DNA from: Methylobacterium adhaesivum
GTDB taxonomy: Bacteria > Pseudomonadota > Alphaproteobacteria > Rhizobiales > Beijerinckiaceae
Reading direction: 5' to 3'
NCBI RefSeq assembly: GCF_022179065.1
Contig: NZ_BPQD01000030.1
Location: 1-64,000 of the forward strand
Length of the DNA stretch: 64,000 bases
The notes below the pieces were generated by a model that was given only the letters and a program-made list of their open reading frames with translations, was not told the origin of the DNA and did no database searches. Of the stretch, positions 1 through 8,643 are shown in pieces. Made by a program: the position numbers and the translations under genes. Each line of letters opens with the position of its first letter. The first letter of the stretch is position 1.

Positions 1-756
1 CGCGAGGGTTCCGGGCCGTCCGGCGGCGGGGCGCGGCACGGTGATCTGCCCACTCTCGGCATAGAACGCCTGGTTGTCGCCGCGATACGCCGTGGTGACG
101 CCCCACGGGATGTACATCAGCGCCAGGGTGGCGAGGCCCGTATAGGTGATCATGAGGTGGAACGGCAGGGCGAGGACGCCCGTGACGTTGTGGGCGTCGA
201 GCCAGCCGCGCTGGGCCGACTTGTCCCGCCGGAAGGTGAAGAAGTCCGAGAAGATCCGCCGGTGGGTGACGATGCCGGACACGAGGGCCACCAGCATGAT
301 CATCGCGCAGACACCGACGATCCAGCGACCCCAGACGGGCTGCATGTGCAGCTCGAAATGGAAGCGGTAGAGGAAGTCGCCGCCCTTCGTGTCGCGGATC
401 GCGGCGGGGGCGCCCGTGACGGGGTCGAGGACGGCGTGGCCCGGCGGCGTTCCGGGCTTCGTGCGCCAGAACAGGTCGAGGACCGGCATCTCGGGGCGCG
501 GCAGGCCGATGAACCACGTCCGCGCGCCCGGCGCATGCTCCGCCATGTGGGCGACGGCGATCTCGGCGGCCTTCGCCAGGGCCGCCGGATCGGTGGCGGC
601 CCGCACGCTCTGCAACTCCGGCCGCATCCAGCGGGAGATGTCGGCGCGGTAATAGCTCGCCGTGCCGCTGACGAAGACCGCGAGCAGCACCCAGCCCACC
701 ACGAGGCCGGCCCAGGTGTGCAGCCAGGCCATGGACTGGCGAAAGCCGTTCTTCAT
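1..756 (-). CDS. PepSY-associated transmembrane protein (3' end outside window)
   Basis: The reading frame is open from an ATG at 756 to the left edge, giving 252 residues without a stop. It starts with a short basic segment and a membrane helix (WLHTWAGLVVGWVLLAVF), then an extracytoplasmic stretch rich in Trp and Pro, a second helix (ICAMIMLVALVSGI-like, about residues 150-170), a loop with HRRIF and DAHNVTG, and a third helix. This layout with a WLHTWAGL start is typical of the PepSY-associated TM family, which often sits beside TonB siderophore receptors and is thought to act in iron release from siderophores at the inner membrane. It begins 14 bases after the receptor stop, so the two are probably co-transcribed. 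The C-terminus is missing because of the window edge, not because of decay. Confidence 0.85.
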   Translation of the reverse strand, partial: MKNGFRQSMAWLHTWAGLVVGWVLLAVFVSGTASYYRADISRWMRPELQSVRAATDPAALAKAAEIAVAHMAEHAPGARTWFIGLPRPEMPVLDLFWRTKPGTPPGHAVLDPVTGAPAAIRDTKGGDFLYRFHFELHMQPVWGRWIVGVCAMIMLVALVSGIVTHRRIFSDFFTFRRDKSAQRGWLDAHNVTGVLALPFHLMITYTGLATLALMYIPWGVTTAYRGDNQAFYAESGQITVPRPAAGRPGTLA

Positions 757-770
757 GTCCGGCGCCTCCC

Positions 771-3113
771 TTACCAGCGGTAGCGCAGGGTGGCGTAGAC
801 CGTGCGCGGCAGGCCGTAATAGCAACTCGTGTAGCCGTTGCAGCCGCTGACGTAGGTCTCGTCGAGGAGGTTGGTGGCGTTCACCTGTACCGAGAAGCCC
901 TGCAGCGTCGGATCGAAGTGCTTCAGGTCGTAGGAGGCGATGGCGTCGACGAGAACGCTCTCGGACACCTTGAAGGTGTTGGCGGCATCCCCCCATGACG
1001 GACCGAGGTAACGCACACCGCCGCCGATTTCGAGGCCGAGCATCGGCCCGTCAAGGAAACGGTAGGTGGCGAGCAAGGAAGCCGTCTTATCCGGCACCAG
1101 CACCGGGCGGCGGCCCTGCAGGGCGACGTTCTGCTGGGTCAGGTCGTTCAGGGTCCGGCCGTCGTCGCGGACGTTACGGGCGTCGAGGAGCGAGAAGCCG
1201 CCGGTGAGGGTCAGTCCCTCCGCGAGGTTCGCCCGCGCCTCGAATTCGACACCCTGCACGCCGACCTGCCCGGTCTGCACCACGAAGCCCTGACGCGCCG
1301 GATCGGCGGTGGTGCGGTTCGATTGCCGGATGTCGAAGGCGGCGGCGGTGATGAGGATGTCGGTGCCGGGAGGTTGGTATTTGATGCCGGCCTCGTACTG
1401 GTCACTCAATTGCGGGTCGGGCACGCGCCCGACGGTGCCGAAGGCGCTGTCGAACACCCGGCCGGCGACGATGGGCTCGAAGGACTGGCTGTAGGATACG
1501 TACGGCGCCACGCCGGACTCGAACAGGTAGAGAAGGCTCGCCCGGCCCGTGAAGGCGTCGGCCGGGGCGTCCTGGCGGACGAGAGTGCTGTTTCCGTTAT
1601 TGAAGCTTCGGGTCGGGCCCGTTTGGCGGGCGACGTCGTAGCGTCCGCCGAGCGTCAGGACGAGACGGTCGAGCTTCGCCTGATCCTGAAAGTACACGCC
1701 GGTCTGCTCGGCATCGACACGGGAGGCCGTGGTGAAGGCCGGGAACGCGATGGGCATGGCGTAGTCCGGCGCCAGGGCGTTCAGGCTCAGCGTGGCCGGG
1801 AAAGGAGCCCCGAGGGTCCGGGTACTGAAGCTTCGGTGGTCCACGCCCAGCAAGGCCGTGTGCGCGACGAAGCCCGTATCGAAGGTCATCACCGCATTGG
1901 TGTCCATCGTATAGGCTTCGGCATCGACCTGTGTGCCGGTCACCGCGCGGGGGAGCAGAGGGCCGGAGGCATTCGGCCCGTTCAGGGGGCTGAAGGCGCT
2001 GTAGACGCTGCGGTAGTCGCCCTGCGTGCGGAGATACCGGCCGGCGGAATGGAACGACAGGTGTTCGTTGACGCGATGATCGAGGATGTACTGGATCGAG
2101 GCCTGGGTCCGGTCCGAACGCTCGATGCCCCGGTCGCCATCGTAGAAGTTGACGGGCAGGCGGCCGACGATACCGTTGCCGAAGTTGCGCGGAAACACCG
2201 TCCCGACCGCCGGGAAGCCGCCGTAGAACCCTGAGAACGGATCGCGCTGGTAGTTGGCGATGACGGTGAGCGAGGTGTCGGAGGAGGGCCGCCACGTCAC
2301 GCTCGGATTGATGAGGACGCGCTCGACCTTCGTGGTGTCGACGGGGCCGTCGCCCTTCCAGCCGAACCCGACGATGCGATAGGCGAACTGGTCGGCGAGG
2401 CCCGGCACGTCGGAAGCGATCGGCCCACCGATGTCGACGCCGCCGCGCACCTCGTTGAAGCCGCCGCCCTGCACGAAGACCTCGCCGTGCTGCACGAAGC
2501 GCGGCACCTTGGAGACGAGGTTGACGATGCCGCCCGGCCCCGACTGACCGTAGAGCACCGAGGCCGGCCCCTTGATGACGTCGATGCGCTCCAGACGGTA
2601 GGGATCGATGGTGGCGTTGGCGTCGCGCCCGGCGATGAGCGCCATGCCGTCGAGGAAGACCGGGGCGTTGAACCCGCGGATGAGGAACTGTTCGAGGCGG
2701 GTGGAGCCGGCGCCACCGCGTTGCTCGGTGGTGACGCCGGGCGTGTACCGCAGGGCTTGGTTGATGGAGAGCGCGTTGGCGTCCTCGATCTGCTTGCGTC
2801 CGATCACGGACACCGATTGGGCCGTCTCGAGAATCGGGGTGTCGGTCTTCGTCGCCACCACGCTGCGCGCGGCGACGTAGCCCGGAACCGCCCCACGGGC
2901 ACCGCCCGGCTCGCTCCCGGCGACGCCGGGGCCGCGGCCCACGCCTTCGACGGACAGGGTATCGAGGGTCACCGTCTGGGCCGCGTCCTGGGCCGAGGCT
3001 TGCGTGACGGACAAACCGCACGCGGCGACGCCGGACAGCAACAGGCCAACAACATAACGCTGTCCGCGCCGATCGGCGACAAGTGCCCGAGAACTCTGAG
3101 ACGCGATGAACAC
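771..3113 (-). CDS. TonB-dependent siderophore receptor (FhuA/FpvA-like)
   Basis: 780 residues, the usual size for outer-membrane ferric-siderophore receptors. A signal peptide is visible (hydrophobic segment about residues 22-40, ending ASAQDA). It is followed by a TonB-box-like region (VTLDTLSV), then a plug domain with SVSVIGRKQIED, ALRYTPGV, FLIRGF and RIDVIKGPASVLYGQ (about residues 95-195). The rest is a beta-barrel with repeated aromatic-ended strands, closing with YATLRYRW and a C-terminal aromatic residue. The family takes up iron-siderophore (often hydroxamate) complexes using energy from TonB-ExbBD. The PepSY-TM gene follows in the same orientation. The substrate cannot be read from the sequence. 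The upstream region carries an inverted repeat that could be an operator. Confidence 0.93.
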   Translation of the reverse strand: MFIASQSSRALVADRRGQRYVVGLLLSGVAACGLSVTQASAQDAAQTVTLDTLSVEGVGRGPGVAGSEPGGARGAVPGYVAARSVVATKTDTPILETAQSVSVIGRKQIEDANALSINQALRYTPGVTTEQRGGAGSTRLEQFLIRGFNAPVFLDGMALIAGRDANATIDPYRLERIDVIKGPASVLYGQSGPGGIVNLVSKVPRFVQHGEVFVQGGGFNEVRGGVDIGGPIASDVPGLADQFAYRIVGFGWKGDGPVDTTKVERVLINPSVTWRPSSDTSLTVIANYQRDPFSGFYGGFPAVGTVFPRNFGNGIVGRLPVNFYDGDRGIERSDRTQASIQYILDHRVNEHLSFHSAGRYLRTQGDYRSVYSAFSPLNGPNASGPLLPRAVTGTQVDAEAYTMDTNAVMTFDTGFVAHTALLGVDHRSFSTRTLGAPFPATLSLNALAPDYAMPIAFPAFTTASRVDAEQTGVYFQDQAKLDRLVLTLGGRYDVARQTGPTRSFNNGNSTLVRQDAPADAFTGRASLLYLFESGVAPYVSYSQSFEPIVAGRVFDSAFGTVGRVPDPQLSDQYEAGIKYQPPGTDILITAAAFDIRQSNRTTADPARQGFVVQTGQVGVQGVEFEARANLAEGLTLTGGFSLLDARNVRDDGRTLNDLTQQNVALQGRRPVLVPDKTASLLATYRFLDGPMLGLEIGGGVRYLGPSWGDAANTFKVSESVLVDAIASYDLKHFDPTLQGFSVQVNATNLLDETYVSGCNGYTSCYYGLPRTVYATLRYRW

Positions 3114-3125
3114 GATCTGTGAGAC

Positions 3126-3162
3126 CTAAACTGATATGTGATAGCTTACTGAACCAGTTTAG
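3126..3162. promoter_or_regulatory. Inverted repeat just upstream of the TonB receptor, candidate operator
   Basis: A perfect 8-base inverted repeat, ctaaactg (3126-3133) and cagtttag (3155-3162), is separated by 21 bases and starts 12 bases upstream of the receptor start codon. The local composition is AT-rich compared with its surroundings. Iron-uptake receptors are normally controlled by Fur, Irr or RirA in alphaproteobacteria. This repeat does not match a Fur consensus that I can recognise, so the regulator is unknown. Confidence 0.3.
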
Positions 3163-4066
3163 AGATTTTCTACTTAACCGGCTCGATGCTCTCTACCAGT
3201 GGCAACGCGGCAATCTCGCTGCAAGCGTTATGTTTTGGACTTATTCCAGCTCCAAATCTCCGGAAGACCTCACCTCGGTTATTCCGTTTCGTTCAAGGCT
3301 GAGCGGGTTCTCGGATTTGCGGGGAGACAAGAGAGGCGGGACGGACGCTGCCGCCGTGACGCAAGGACAATGAACGTCCAACGTGGACCGGCCAGCCGCT
3401 GAACCTCGGCTGTGGACACCGCATGGCCGCGCAGGCCGCGCGTTGCTCGAGTAGGAGGACCCAGGCGGCACCGAACCGGTCCGCCTGGTCTTCAGGCCCC
3501 GGCCTCGAGAGCTTTGGGCGAAGGTTCGTCCCGTTGTTTTGGCACTATGGCGTCATCACCGGCAGGCACGTCACGGAAACGAGCACCGCGCCTCTCTCCC
3601 CGGCTGAACCCGCAAAGGCATTGCCCAAATCGAAGGCATGATGCCGCCTCACACGGCACATAGGGTCGATTACCTCAGCGACCTCGGCGCCGTGGCTTCT
3701 CAGTTCAAGGAATTACCGCCGATTCCTTCGTTGTCCGCACGGGCCTGACTCGCTGCATCTTCGACGAACGATCCTCCCCCTTCGGCTGCACCGGGTAAGG
3801 TTTCGTCCAAACGCCGCACCGAGCCTCGGCGGTGGAATCCAGTCGCCGGCTTGGCCGAGATCCGCCGATTGCGACAGGCGACCCGCCCCGCGCCCGTTTG
3901 GGACGGAGGGACAACAGGTTGGAGGGCCGAAACTTCGCCCACGCGTTGCCGCCCTCGAAATCGATCGTCTACAGATCGGCCAACACCCGATGGGCGAAGC
4001 AGATCCCGTCGACTGGCCGAGGATTGCGCGTTCCGTGTATCGTCTCCAGATCCGATCCGCGACGCG
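3163..4066. other. Long region without a convincing gene
   Basis: About 900 bases between the receptor operon and the small ORF at 4067. Several open frames exist on both strands, but their translations are Arg/Pro/Ser-rich shadow-like sequences without hydrophobic cores, and third positions are not GC-biased as in the neighbours. The first 200 bases are AT-richer and must hold the promoter of the receptor operon. No tRNA or hairpin terminator was recognised. Confidence 0.5.
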
Positions 4067-4255
4067 ATGGTATGGCGTGCGGCGCAAGCCCTCGAAACCT
4101 CGCTCCTCGTCGAGGCGATGCAGCTCGCCGACCGGTTGGCCCGGGCCTGCCGGGTTCCCGCTCCACTCCACCGCGATGCGACACGAACGTGGGTCGTCGA
4201 GCTCACCGGAGAGGCCGGCGGCATCTTCTACCGCGCCCCCGTGGTGCGGGCCTGA
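4067..4255 (+). CDS. Possible small protein of unknown function
   Basis: A 62-residue frame starting at ATG 4067 has clear GC bias in third codon positions. Its translation looks protein-like: a helix-forming stretch (ALETSLLVEAMQLADRL) and an ending with WVVELTGEAGGIFYR. The frame is open further upstream, but the composition there turns Arg/Pro-rich and looks non-coding. No ribosome-binding site stands out and no family was recognised. A second frame from ATG 3990 overlaps and gives a plausible first 30 residues, so an old frameshift is possible. It lies 75 bases before the cysteine-rich protein gene on the same strand. Confidence 0.35.
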   Translation: MVWRAAQALETSLLVEAMQLADRLARACRVPAPLHRDATRTWVVELTGEAGGIFYRAPVVRA

Positions 4256-4330
4256 CGCGGCGGCGCCTGGCCGCCATGGTTCTGGCGCGGTCCCGTGCCA
4301 ATCACACCGCAAAAGGAGACCGCCAATCCC

Positions 4331-4597
4331 ATGTCACGCGTCATCAAGACCCTGCTCGCCTTCGGCCTCGGCCTCGCTCCCCTCGCCGCCCAGGCCGATC
4401 CCGCCGCCATGCGCGACGTCCTGAAGCGCTCCTGCACCGGCGACTACTTCGAATTCTGCGGCGATCACGCGCCGGGTGGCCCCGAGGTCGAGGCGTGCTT
4501 CCGCACGAACATGAAGAACCTGTCTTCGGCTTGCGCGTCAGCGATCACGGCGTTCAAGCGCGAGCAGAAGGTGAAGCGGGTGAGCGAGGCGAACTGA
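4331..4597 (+). CDS. Small exported cysteine-rich repeat protein
   Basis: 88 residues starting at ATG 4331, chosen because an AGGAG lies 12 bases upstream; the in-frame ATG at 4295 would put extra polar residues before the signal peptide. Residues 1-22 form a signal peptide (KTLLAFGLGLAPLAAQA). The mature part has four cysteines spaced as in the 'cysteine-rich repeat' family first described in Golgi apparatus protein 1: SCTGDYFEFCGDHAP then ACFRTNM and SSACASAI. Such small periplasmic proteins are common in Rhizobiales and have no firm function. Cyanase follows about 145 bases downstream on the same strand, but a shared role is not shown by the sequence. Confidence 0.75.
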   Translation: MSRVIKTLLAFGLGLAPLAAQADPAAMRDVLKRSCTGDYFEFCGDHAPGGPEVEACFRTNMKNLSSACASAITAFKREQKVKRVSEAN

Positions 4598-4743
4598 CGC
4601 CGGGCACCCGGGGTTTCTCGCGGCCCTGGCCGGATCGCCGGGCCGGGCTTCGGGCAGGTGGCACGACCCTTGATGGAGAGGGGTCCGTTACGGCCCTTCG
4701 CATCAGGCGAGGCGCCGCCGCCAACAACACCCCGGAGACGCGC

Positions 4744-5232
4744 ATGAAGCGTGAAGACCTCACCGAGAAGCTCCTCGACATCAAGCGCGAGAAGGGCTGG
4801 ACCTGGAAGCACATCCAGGCCGAGATCGGTGGCCTCTCCCCGATTCTCATCACCGCCGCCTGCATGGGCCAGATGAAACTGCCCAAAGCGCAGGCCGCCA
4901 AGGCCGCCGCCCTGTTCGGCCTCTCGCAGGCCGAGGAGCGGATGCTGAACGAGGCGCCCTATCGCGGCTCGATCCCGCAGATGCCGCCCACCGACCCCCT
5001 GATCTACCGCTTCTACGAACTGGTGATGGTCTACGGCACCACCTGGAAGGAGCTGATCCAGGAAGATTTCGGAGATGGCATCATGTCGGCCATCGACTTC
5101 AACATGACCATGGAGCGAGAGCCCAACAACAAGGGCGACAGAGTCAAGATGAACCTCTCCGGCAAGTTCCTCCCGTACAAGTATTACGACAACGAGGACG
5201 GCGTGCCGGAATACGGCTTCAAGGAAGGCTGA
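4744..5232 (+). CDS. cynS: Cyanate hydratase (cyanase)
   Basis: 162 residues, close to the 156-residue E. coli enzyme. The N-terminal helical domain starts MKREDLTEKLLDIK and contains the typical GWTWKHIQAEIG. The C-terminal catalytic domain has PTDPLIYRFYE and DGIMSAIDF. The three catalytic residues of the family (Arg, Glu and Ser) are seen as R89, E92 and S115. The enzyme converts cyanate and bicarbonate to ammonia and carbon dioxide in the cytoplasm, allowing cyanate detoxification or use as a nitrogen source. The usual partners cynT (carbonic anhydrase) and cynR are absent here, so it is a solitary cyanase. The frame is open far upstream, but homology begins exactly at this ATG. Confidence 0.96.
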   Translation: MKREDLTEKLLDIKREKGWTWKHIQAEIGGLSPILITAACMGQMKLPKAQAAKAAALFGLSQAEERMLNEAPYRGSIPQMPPTDPLIYRFYELVMVYGTTWKELIQEDFGDGIMSAIDFNMTMEREPNNKGDRVKMNLSGKFLPYKYYDNEDGVPEYGFKEG

Positions 5233-5241
5233 GGGGCCTTC

Positions 5242-5264
5242 GCCGGCGGGCCCGTCCCGCCGGC
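5242..5264. terminator. Hairpin between convergent cyanase and GGDEF-EAL genes
   Basis: A perfect 9-base stem, gccggcggg (5242-5250) and cccgccggc (5256-5264), with a 5-base loop sits 9 bases after the cyanase stop and 5 bases before the stop of the convergent gene. There is no T-run, so it would be an atypical intrinsic terminator or an RNA-end stabiliser serving both genes. Confidence 0.55.
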
Positions 5265-5269
5265 CGACA

Positions 5270-7489
5270 TCAGGCGGCCAGCCTCAGGCGGCCGCTCTCG
5301 ATGAGACGGGTGATCTCCGGAGCCGGAAGGGGGGGATCGAACAGGAAGCCCTGAACATCGGTGCACCCCGCCGCGCGCACGAACGCGAGGTGTTCCTCGG
5401 TCTCGACCCCCTCGGCGATCACCCGGGCACCGAACCCCGTTCCCAGGGCCACGATGGCCCGGGTGATGGCCGCCGTTTTCTGATCCGCCATGCCGGCGAC
5501 GAAAGAGCGGTCGATCTTGATCGTGTCGAAGCTGAACTGGTGAAGGTAGCTCAGGCTCGAATATCCCGTCCCGAAATCGTCGAGGGCGATGCGGACGCCG
5601 AGCCGGCGCAGGCTCTCCATGGCGCGGCAGACCGTTTCGGTCTTTTGCATCAGCATCGTTTCGGTGATCTCGAGTTCCAGGCGGTGCGGGGCCAAGCCCG
5701 ACGCCGTGAGGGCGTGCAGGACGGTCTCCTCCATGCCGGTCTGCTGAAACTGGATCGCCGAGACGTTGACGGCGACCCTGAGGGGGTCGGGCCAGGAGGC
5801 GGCCGCCCGGCAGGCCTCCTTCAGCACCCAGGCGCCGAGGGGCACGATCAGTCCGCTCTGCTCCGCTAGCGGAATGAATTCGCTCGGCGCGATGTTGCCT
5901 CGGCGCGGGTGCCGCCACCGCAATAGGGCCTCGAAGCCCGCGATCCCGCCCGTCGCGAGGTCGATAATGGGCTGGTAGTTGAGGAGGAAGCCGCCCCGCT
6001 TCATCGCGCGCTCCATCTCCGCCTTCAGGAGTCCGGCCGCCGCCGAGGCCGCGTCGGAATCCGGATCATGGACCCGATAGGTGTTCCGCCCGGCGGCTTT
6101 GGCTTGGTAGAGGGCGGCATCGGACCGCTTGTAGAGTGCCATGGCGTCGAGGGCGTTGCCGGCCTCGACAGCGATGCCGATGCTCGCTCCGACACTCATG
6201 CGATGGCCGTTGAACACGATGGGCCGATTGATCGACGCGATGATGCGCCGGGCGAGGGCGGTCGCGGCATCGGCGCGCTCGATCCGCCCGAGTAGGATGG
6301 CGAACTCGTCTCCGCCGAGACGCGCCACCGTGTCGGTCCCACGCACGGCGGCGCGCAGGCGCCCGGCGACAACCTGAAGAAGATGATCGCCGGCCGGATG
6401 ACCGAAGGTGTCGTTGACCTGCTTGAAGCGGTCGAGGTCGCAGGTGAGCACCGCCACGCGGGTGCCGTTGCGGCCCGCCGCCTCGGCTTGCTCCGCGAGG
6501 CGTTCCCAGAACAGCGTCCTGTTGGGGAGGTCGGTCAAGCAATCGTGCAGGGCGAGATGGGCGATACGCCGCTCGTCGGCCTTGCGCGCCGTGATGTCCC
6601 GCAGCGACGTCACGTATCCGTCCGGCTCGCCCGTCGCCGGATCGCGCGCGAGGCTCTGACACACATCCATGAACAGCCAGGAGCCGTCCTTCCGGCGGTA
6701 GCGTTGGCAGGTGGAGGCGTGATCGATCCGGCCCCCGGTGAGGTCGCCCAGCACGCGGGCGAAATTCTCGACGTCGTCGGGATGCACGAAATCGAGGGGC
6801 TTCGTGCCGACGAGGTCCTCGGGTTCATAGCCCAGAACGGTCCGGATGGCGGGAGACACGTAGAGGCGGGTGGTGTCGAGGTCCGACCAGATGATCACGT
6901 CCGTGGTGGTCTCCGCGAGGAGGCGGAAGCGCTGCTCGCTGTCGCGCAGCGCCCCTTCGGTGGCGCGGCGCCGGGCCGCGTCCGCATCCGCCGCGATGTG
7001 CGCCTCGTGAAGACGCAGATGGGCCTGGGCGATGACGGCGAGGTCCTGAAGCTGGCGAGCCTGAACCGCCGTGAAGTCGGACCTCGGCGCCCGGTCCATG
7101 ATGCAGAAGGTTCCAAGGTTCAGACCGGACTCGAGGGCAAGGGGCACGCCGGCATAGAAGCGCGCGTGCGGTGGCCCGAGAACGAGGGCGCTCTGCACCG
7201 AGCGCGGATCGTCCGTCAGGTCGGGAATGACCAGAACCGTGTCGGTCTCACCCTGAATCGTCAGGTCGCACAGCGCCCCCTCGCGTTCGACCCCGTGTCC
7301 CTCGACGCCGAACCGGGCCTTGAACCAGACCTGCGTCTCGTCGACCAGGAGCACGAGAGCCATGGGAACATCGAACAGGTCGGCGGCGATCCGGCAGACG
7401 GCATCGAGATGCGGCTCGGGCGACGAGCCGAGGATACGCAGGCGCCGCAGGGCATCCAACCTGTCCTGCTCGCGTGGAGGATGAACCAT
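5270..7489 (-). CDS. GAF-PAS-GGDEF-EAL cyclic-di-GMP turnover protein
   Basis: 739 residues. Domain order: GAF (about 10-160, with DVPMALVLLVDETQVWFKARFG), a short coiled linker, PAS/PAC (about 195-315, ending GYVTSLRDITARK), GGDEF (about 325-485) and EAL (about 505-735). GGDEF is intact at residues 392-396 with an RxxD I-site (RGTD) five residues before it. EAL is intact at 520-522, and the later DDFGTGYSSLSYL and IKIDRSF motifs are present. Both cyclase and phosphodiesterase activities are therefore possible. It is predicted to be cytoplasmic, with no membrane helices. The start at 7489 was preferred over an in-frame start at 7531 because AGGAG lies about 10 bases upstream of it. It is convergent with cyanase and divergent from an XRE regulator. 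Confidence 0.92.
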   Translation of the reverse strand: MVHPPREQDRLDALRRLRILGSSPEPHLDAVCRIAADLFDVPMALVLLVDETQVWFKARFGVEGHGVEREGALCDLTIQGETDTVLVIPDLTDDPRSVQSALVLGPPHARFYAGVPLALESGLNLGTFCIMDRAPRSDFTAVQARQLQDLAVIAQAHLRLHEAHIAADADAARRRATEGALRDSEQRFRLLAETTTDVIIWSDLDTTRLYVSPAIRTVLGYEPEDLVGTKPLDFVHPDDVENFARVLGDLTGGRIDHASTCQRYRRKDGSWLFMDVCQSLARDPATGEPDGYVTSLRDITARKADERRIAHLALHDCLTDLPNRTLFWERLAEQAEAAGRNGTRVAVLTCDLDRFKQVNDTFGHPAGDHLLQVVAGRLRAAVRGTDTVARLGGDEFAILLGRIERADAATALARRIIASINRPIVFNGHRMSVGASIGIAVEAGNALDAMALYKRSDAALYQAKAAGRNTYRVHDPDSDAASAAAGLLKAEMERAMKRGGFLLNYQPIIDLATGGIAGFEALLRWRHPRRGNIAPSEFIPLAEQSGLIVPLGAWVLKEACRAAASWPDPLRVAVNVSAIQFQQTGMEETVLHALTASGLAPHRLELEITETMLMQKTETVCRAMESLRRLGVRIALDDFGTGYSSLSYLHQFSFDTIKIDRSFVAGMADQKTAAITRAIVALGTGFGARVIAEGVETEEHLAFVRAAGCTDVQGFLFDPPLPAPEITRLIESGRLRLAA

Positions 7490-8177
7490 GGGTTCCGAAC
7501 TCCTGCCTTTTCGGGGCGACGGCCGAACCACGGCCGGAATGCGAACTGCCGTTACGGACCCAGGCAGAGGGATCGTAACGCGGAGCCATATAAGAAAAAT
7601 TCGCCTATCAGTTGTTTATCGAAGTTGGTGTCCGAACCATTAAGCCGCAGCCACCCGTCGCCGTGCAAGCGGTTTCAGAAGCTCGCAAACCGCCCTCTGT
7701 ATCTTCGGTGGTTGAACAAGCCCGTTTGACCAGCATGGGATGGCAGGGCGCCGATTTGGAACCCCACTCGCCTCTCAGGCGATTAGTGGGACAGCGATCC
7801 CATCGTGTTGCGGCGGATGCCGCCTTGGCTCGTTCGCACCCTGTGAGGACGAGGGACCGTGCGCATCCTTCGACCGCCTCGAGAGGGCGGGGATCGGTGC
7901 GCACCGAGGAGGCGGCGGAGACCGTCCAATCATCGAAGGAATTAAAACTCCGGTCCTTCATAAGACTGAAATGCCCTCCTAGTAAAACTCGCCCTTGATC
8001 CAATCTTCAAGCTGGCAAGGAGGCTCGACGCTCGACTGAAGGAGGCGAACAAATTATTGTGACGCGCGAATCTGATTGGCGATCGGTCTCGTTTCCCCTA
8101 GAGGATGAAATTGGGTTCTCCTGCGAAGCACGAGACGGGCACACGGAAGACGCAGTGAACAAGATTCATTGGCCCGG
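7490..8177. other. Intergenic region with no recognised gene
   Basis: About 690 bases between divergent genes. Open frames on both strands give compositions unlike the neighbouring proteins. The sequence turns AT-richer near 7590-7620 and 7930-8060, where the promoters of the two flanking genes probably lie. A short hairpin (cgcct/aggcg near 7768-7782) is too weak to interpret. Confidence 0.45.
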
Positions 8178-8615
8178 ATGGCAACCGTGACGTCAGACAA
8201 CAAGAGAAAGATCGAGAAAGGCATGATGGTCGACGCACACAAGGAAGGTTCTGCGGGCGAGATCGGCCATCGGATCAAGTCGCTGCGGCGTTCGGCCGGG
8301 CTCAGCCAAGCCAATCTGGGCAGCGCGCTCGGCGTCACGTTCCAACAGGTACAGAAATACGAGAGCGGCCGAAGCAAGATCGCAGCGGACAAGCTTCACC
8401 AGATCGCCCAGACCATGGGCGTGGATATCAGCTACTTCTACGAGACGAAGCCCGAGGGCGGTCCGTCCGATCGGCCCGCGCCGGCTCCATCGCCGGGCGC
8501 CGATACGACGGAGACGATCTTTCGCGAATCCTTCGAGAAGATTCGGGATCCACGTGCACGCTACCTCCTGTCCGAACTCGCGCGCGTCATCTGTGAGATC
8601 GAAGCCGGCAAGTAG
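8178..8615 (+). CDS. XRE-family helix-turn-helix regulator
   Basis: 145 residues from ATG 8178; an internal start at 8223 or 8226 is equally possible because no start has a clear ribosome-binding site. An HTH_3 domain (IGHRIKSLRRSAGLSQANLG ... VQKYESGRSKI) occupies about residues 28-82. It is followed by a Pro-rich linker and a conserved C-terminal helix (RARYLLSELARVICEIE). This architecture matches the small SinR/ClgR-like regulators that are numerous in Rhizobiales. It lies tail-to-tail with the secretion operon, only about 28 bases from the stop of the HlyD gene, so it may or may not regulate it. Confidence 0.85.
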   Translation: MATVTSDNKRKIEKGMMVDAHKEGSAGEIGHRIKSLRRSAGLSQANLGSALGVTFQQVQKYESGRSKIAADKLHQIAQTMGVDISYFYETKPEGGPSDRPAPAPSPGADTTETIFRESFEKIRDPRARYLLSELARVICEIEAGK

Positions 8616-8643
8616 GATCGCGTGACGTTCGGCGCGGGACGCC

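Noticed and set aside
1323-2234. 303-codon rightward frame over the siderophore receptor
   Set aside because: Complementary-strand shadow of the receptor gene with no motif of its own.
3832-4743. Long upstream extension of the cyanase frame
   Set aside because: Cyanase homology begins exactly at ATG 4744; the extension is Arg/Pro-rich and overlaps the cysteine-rich protein gene in another frame.
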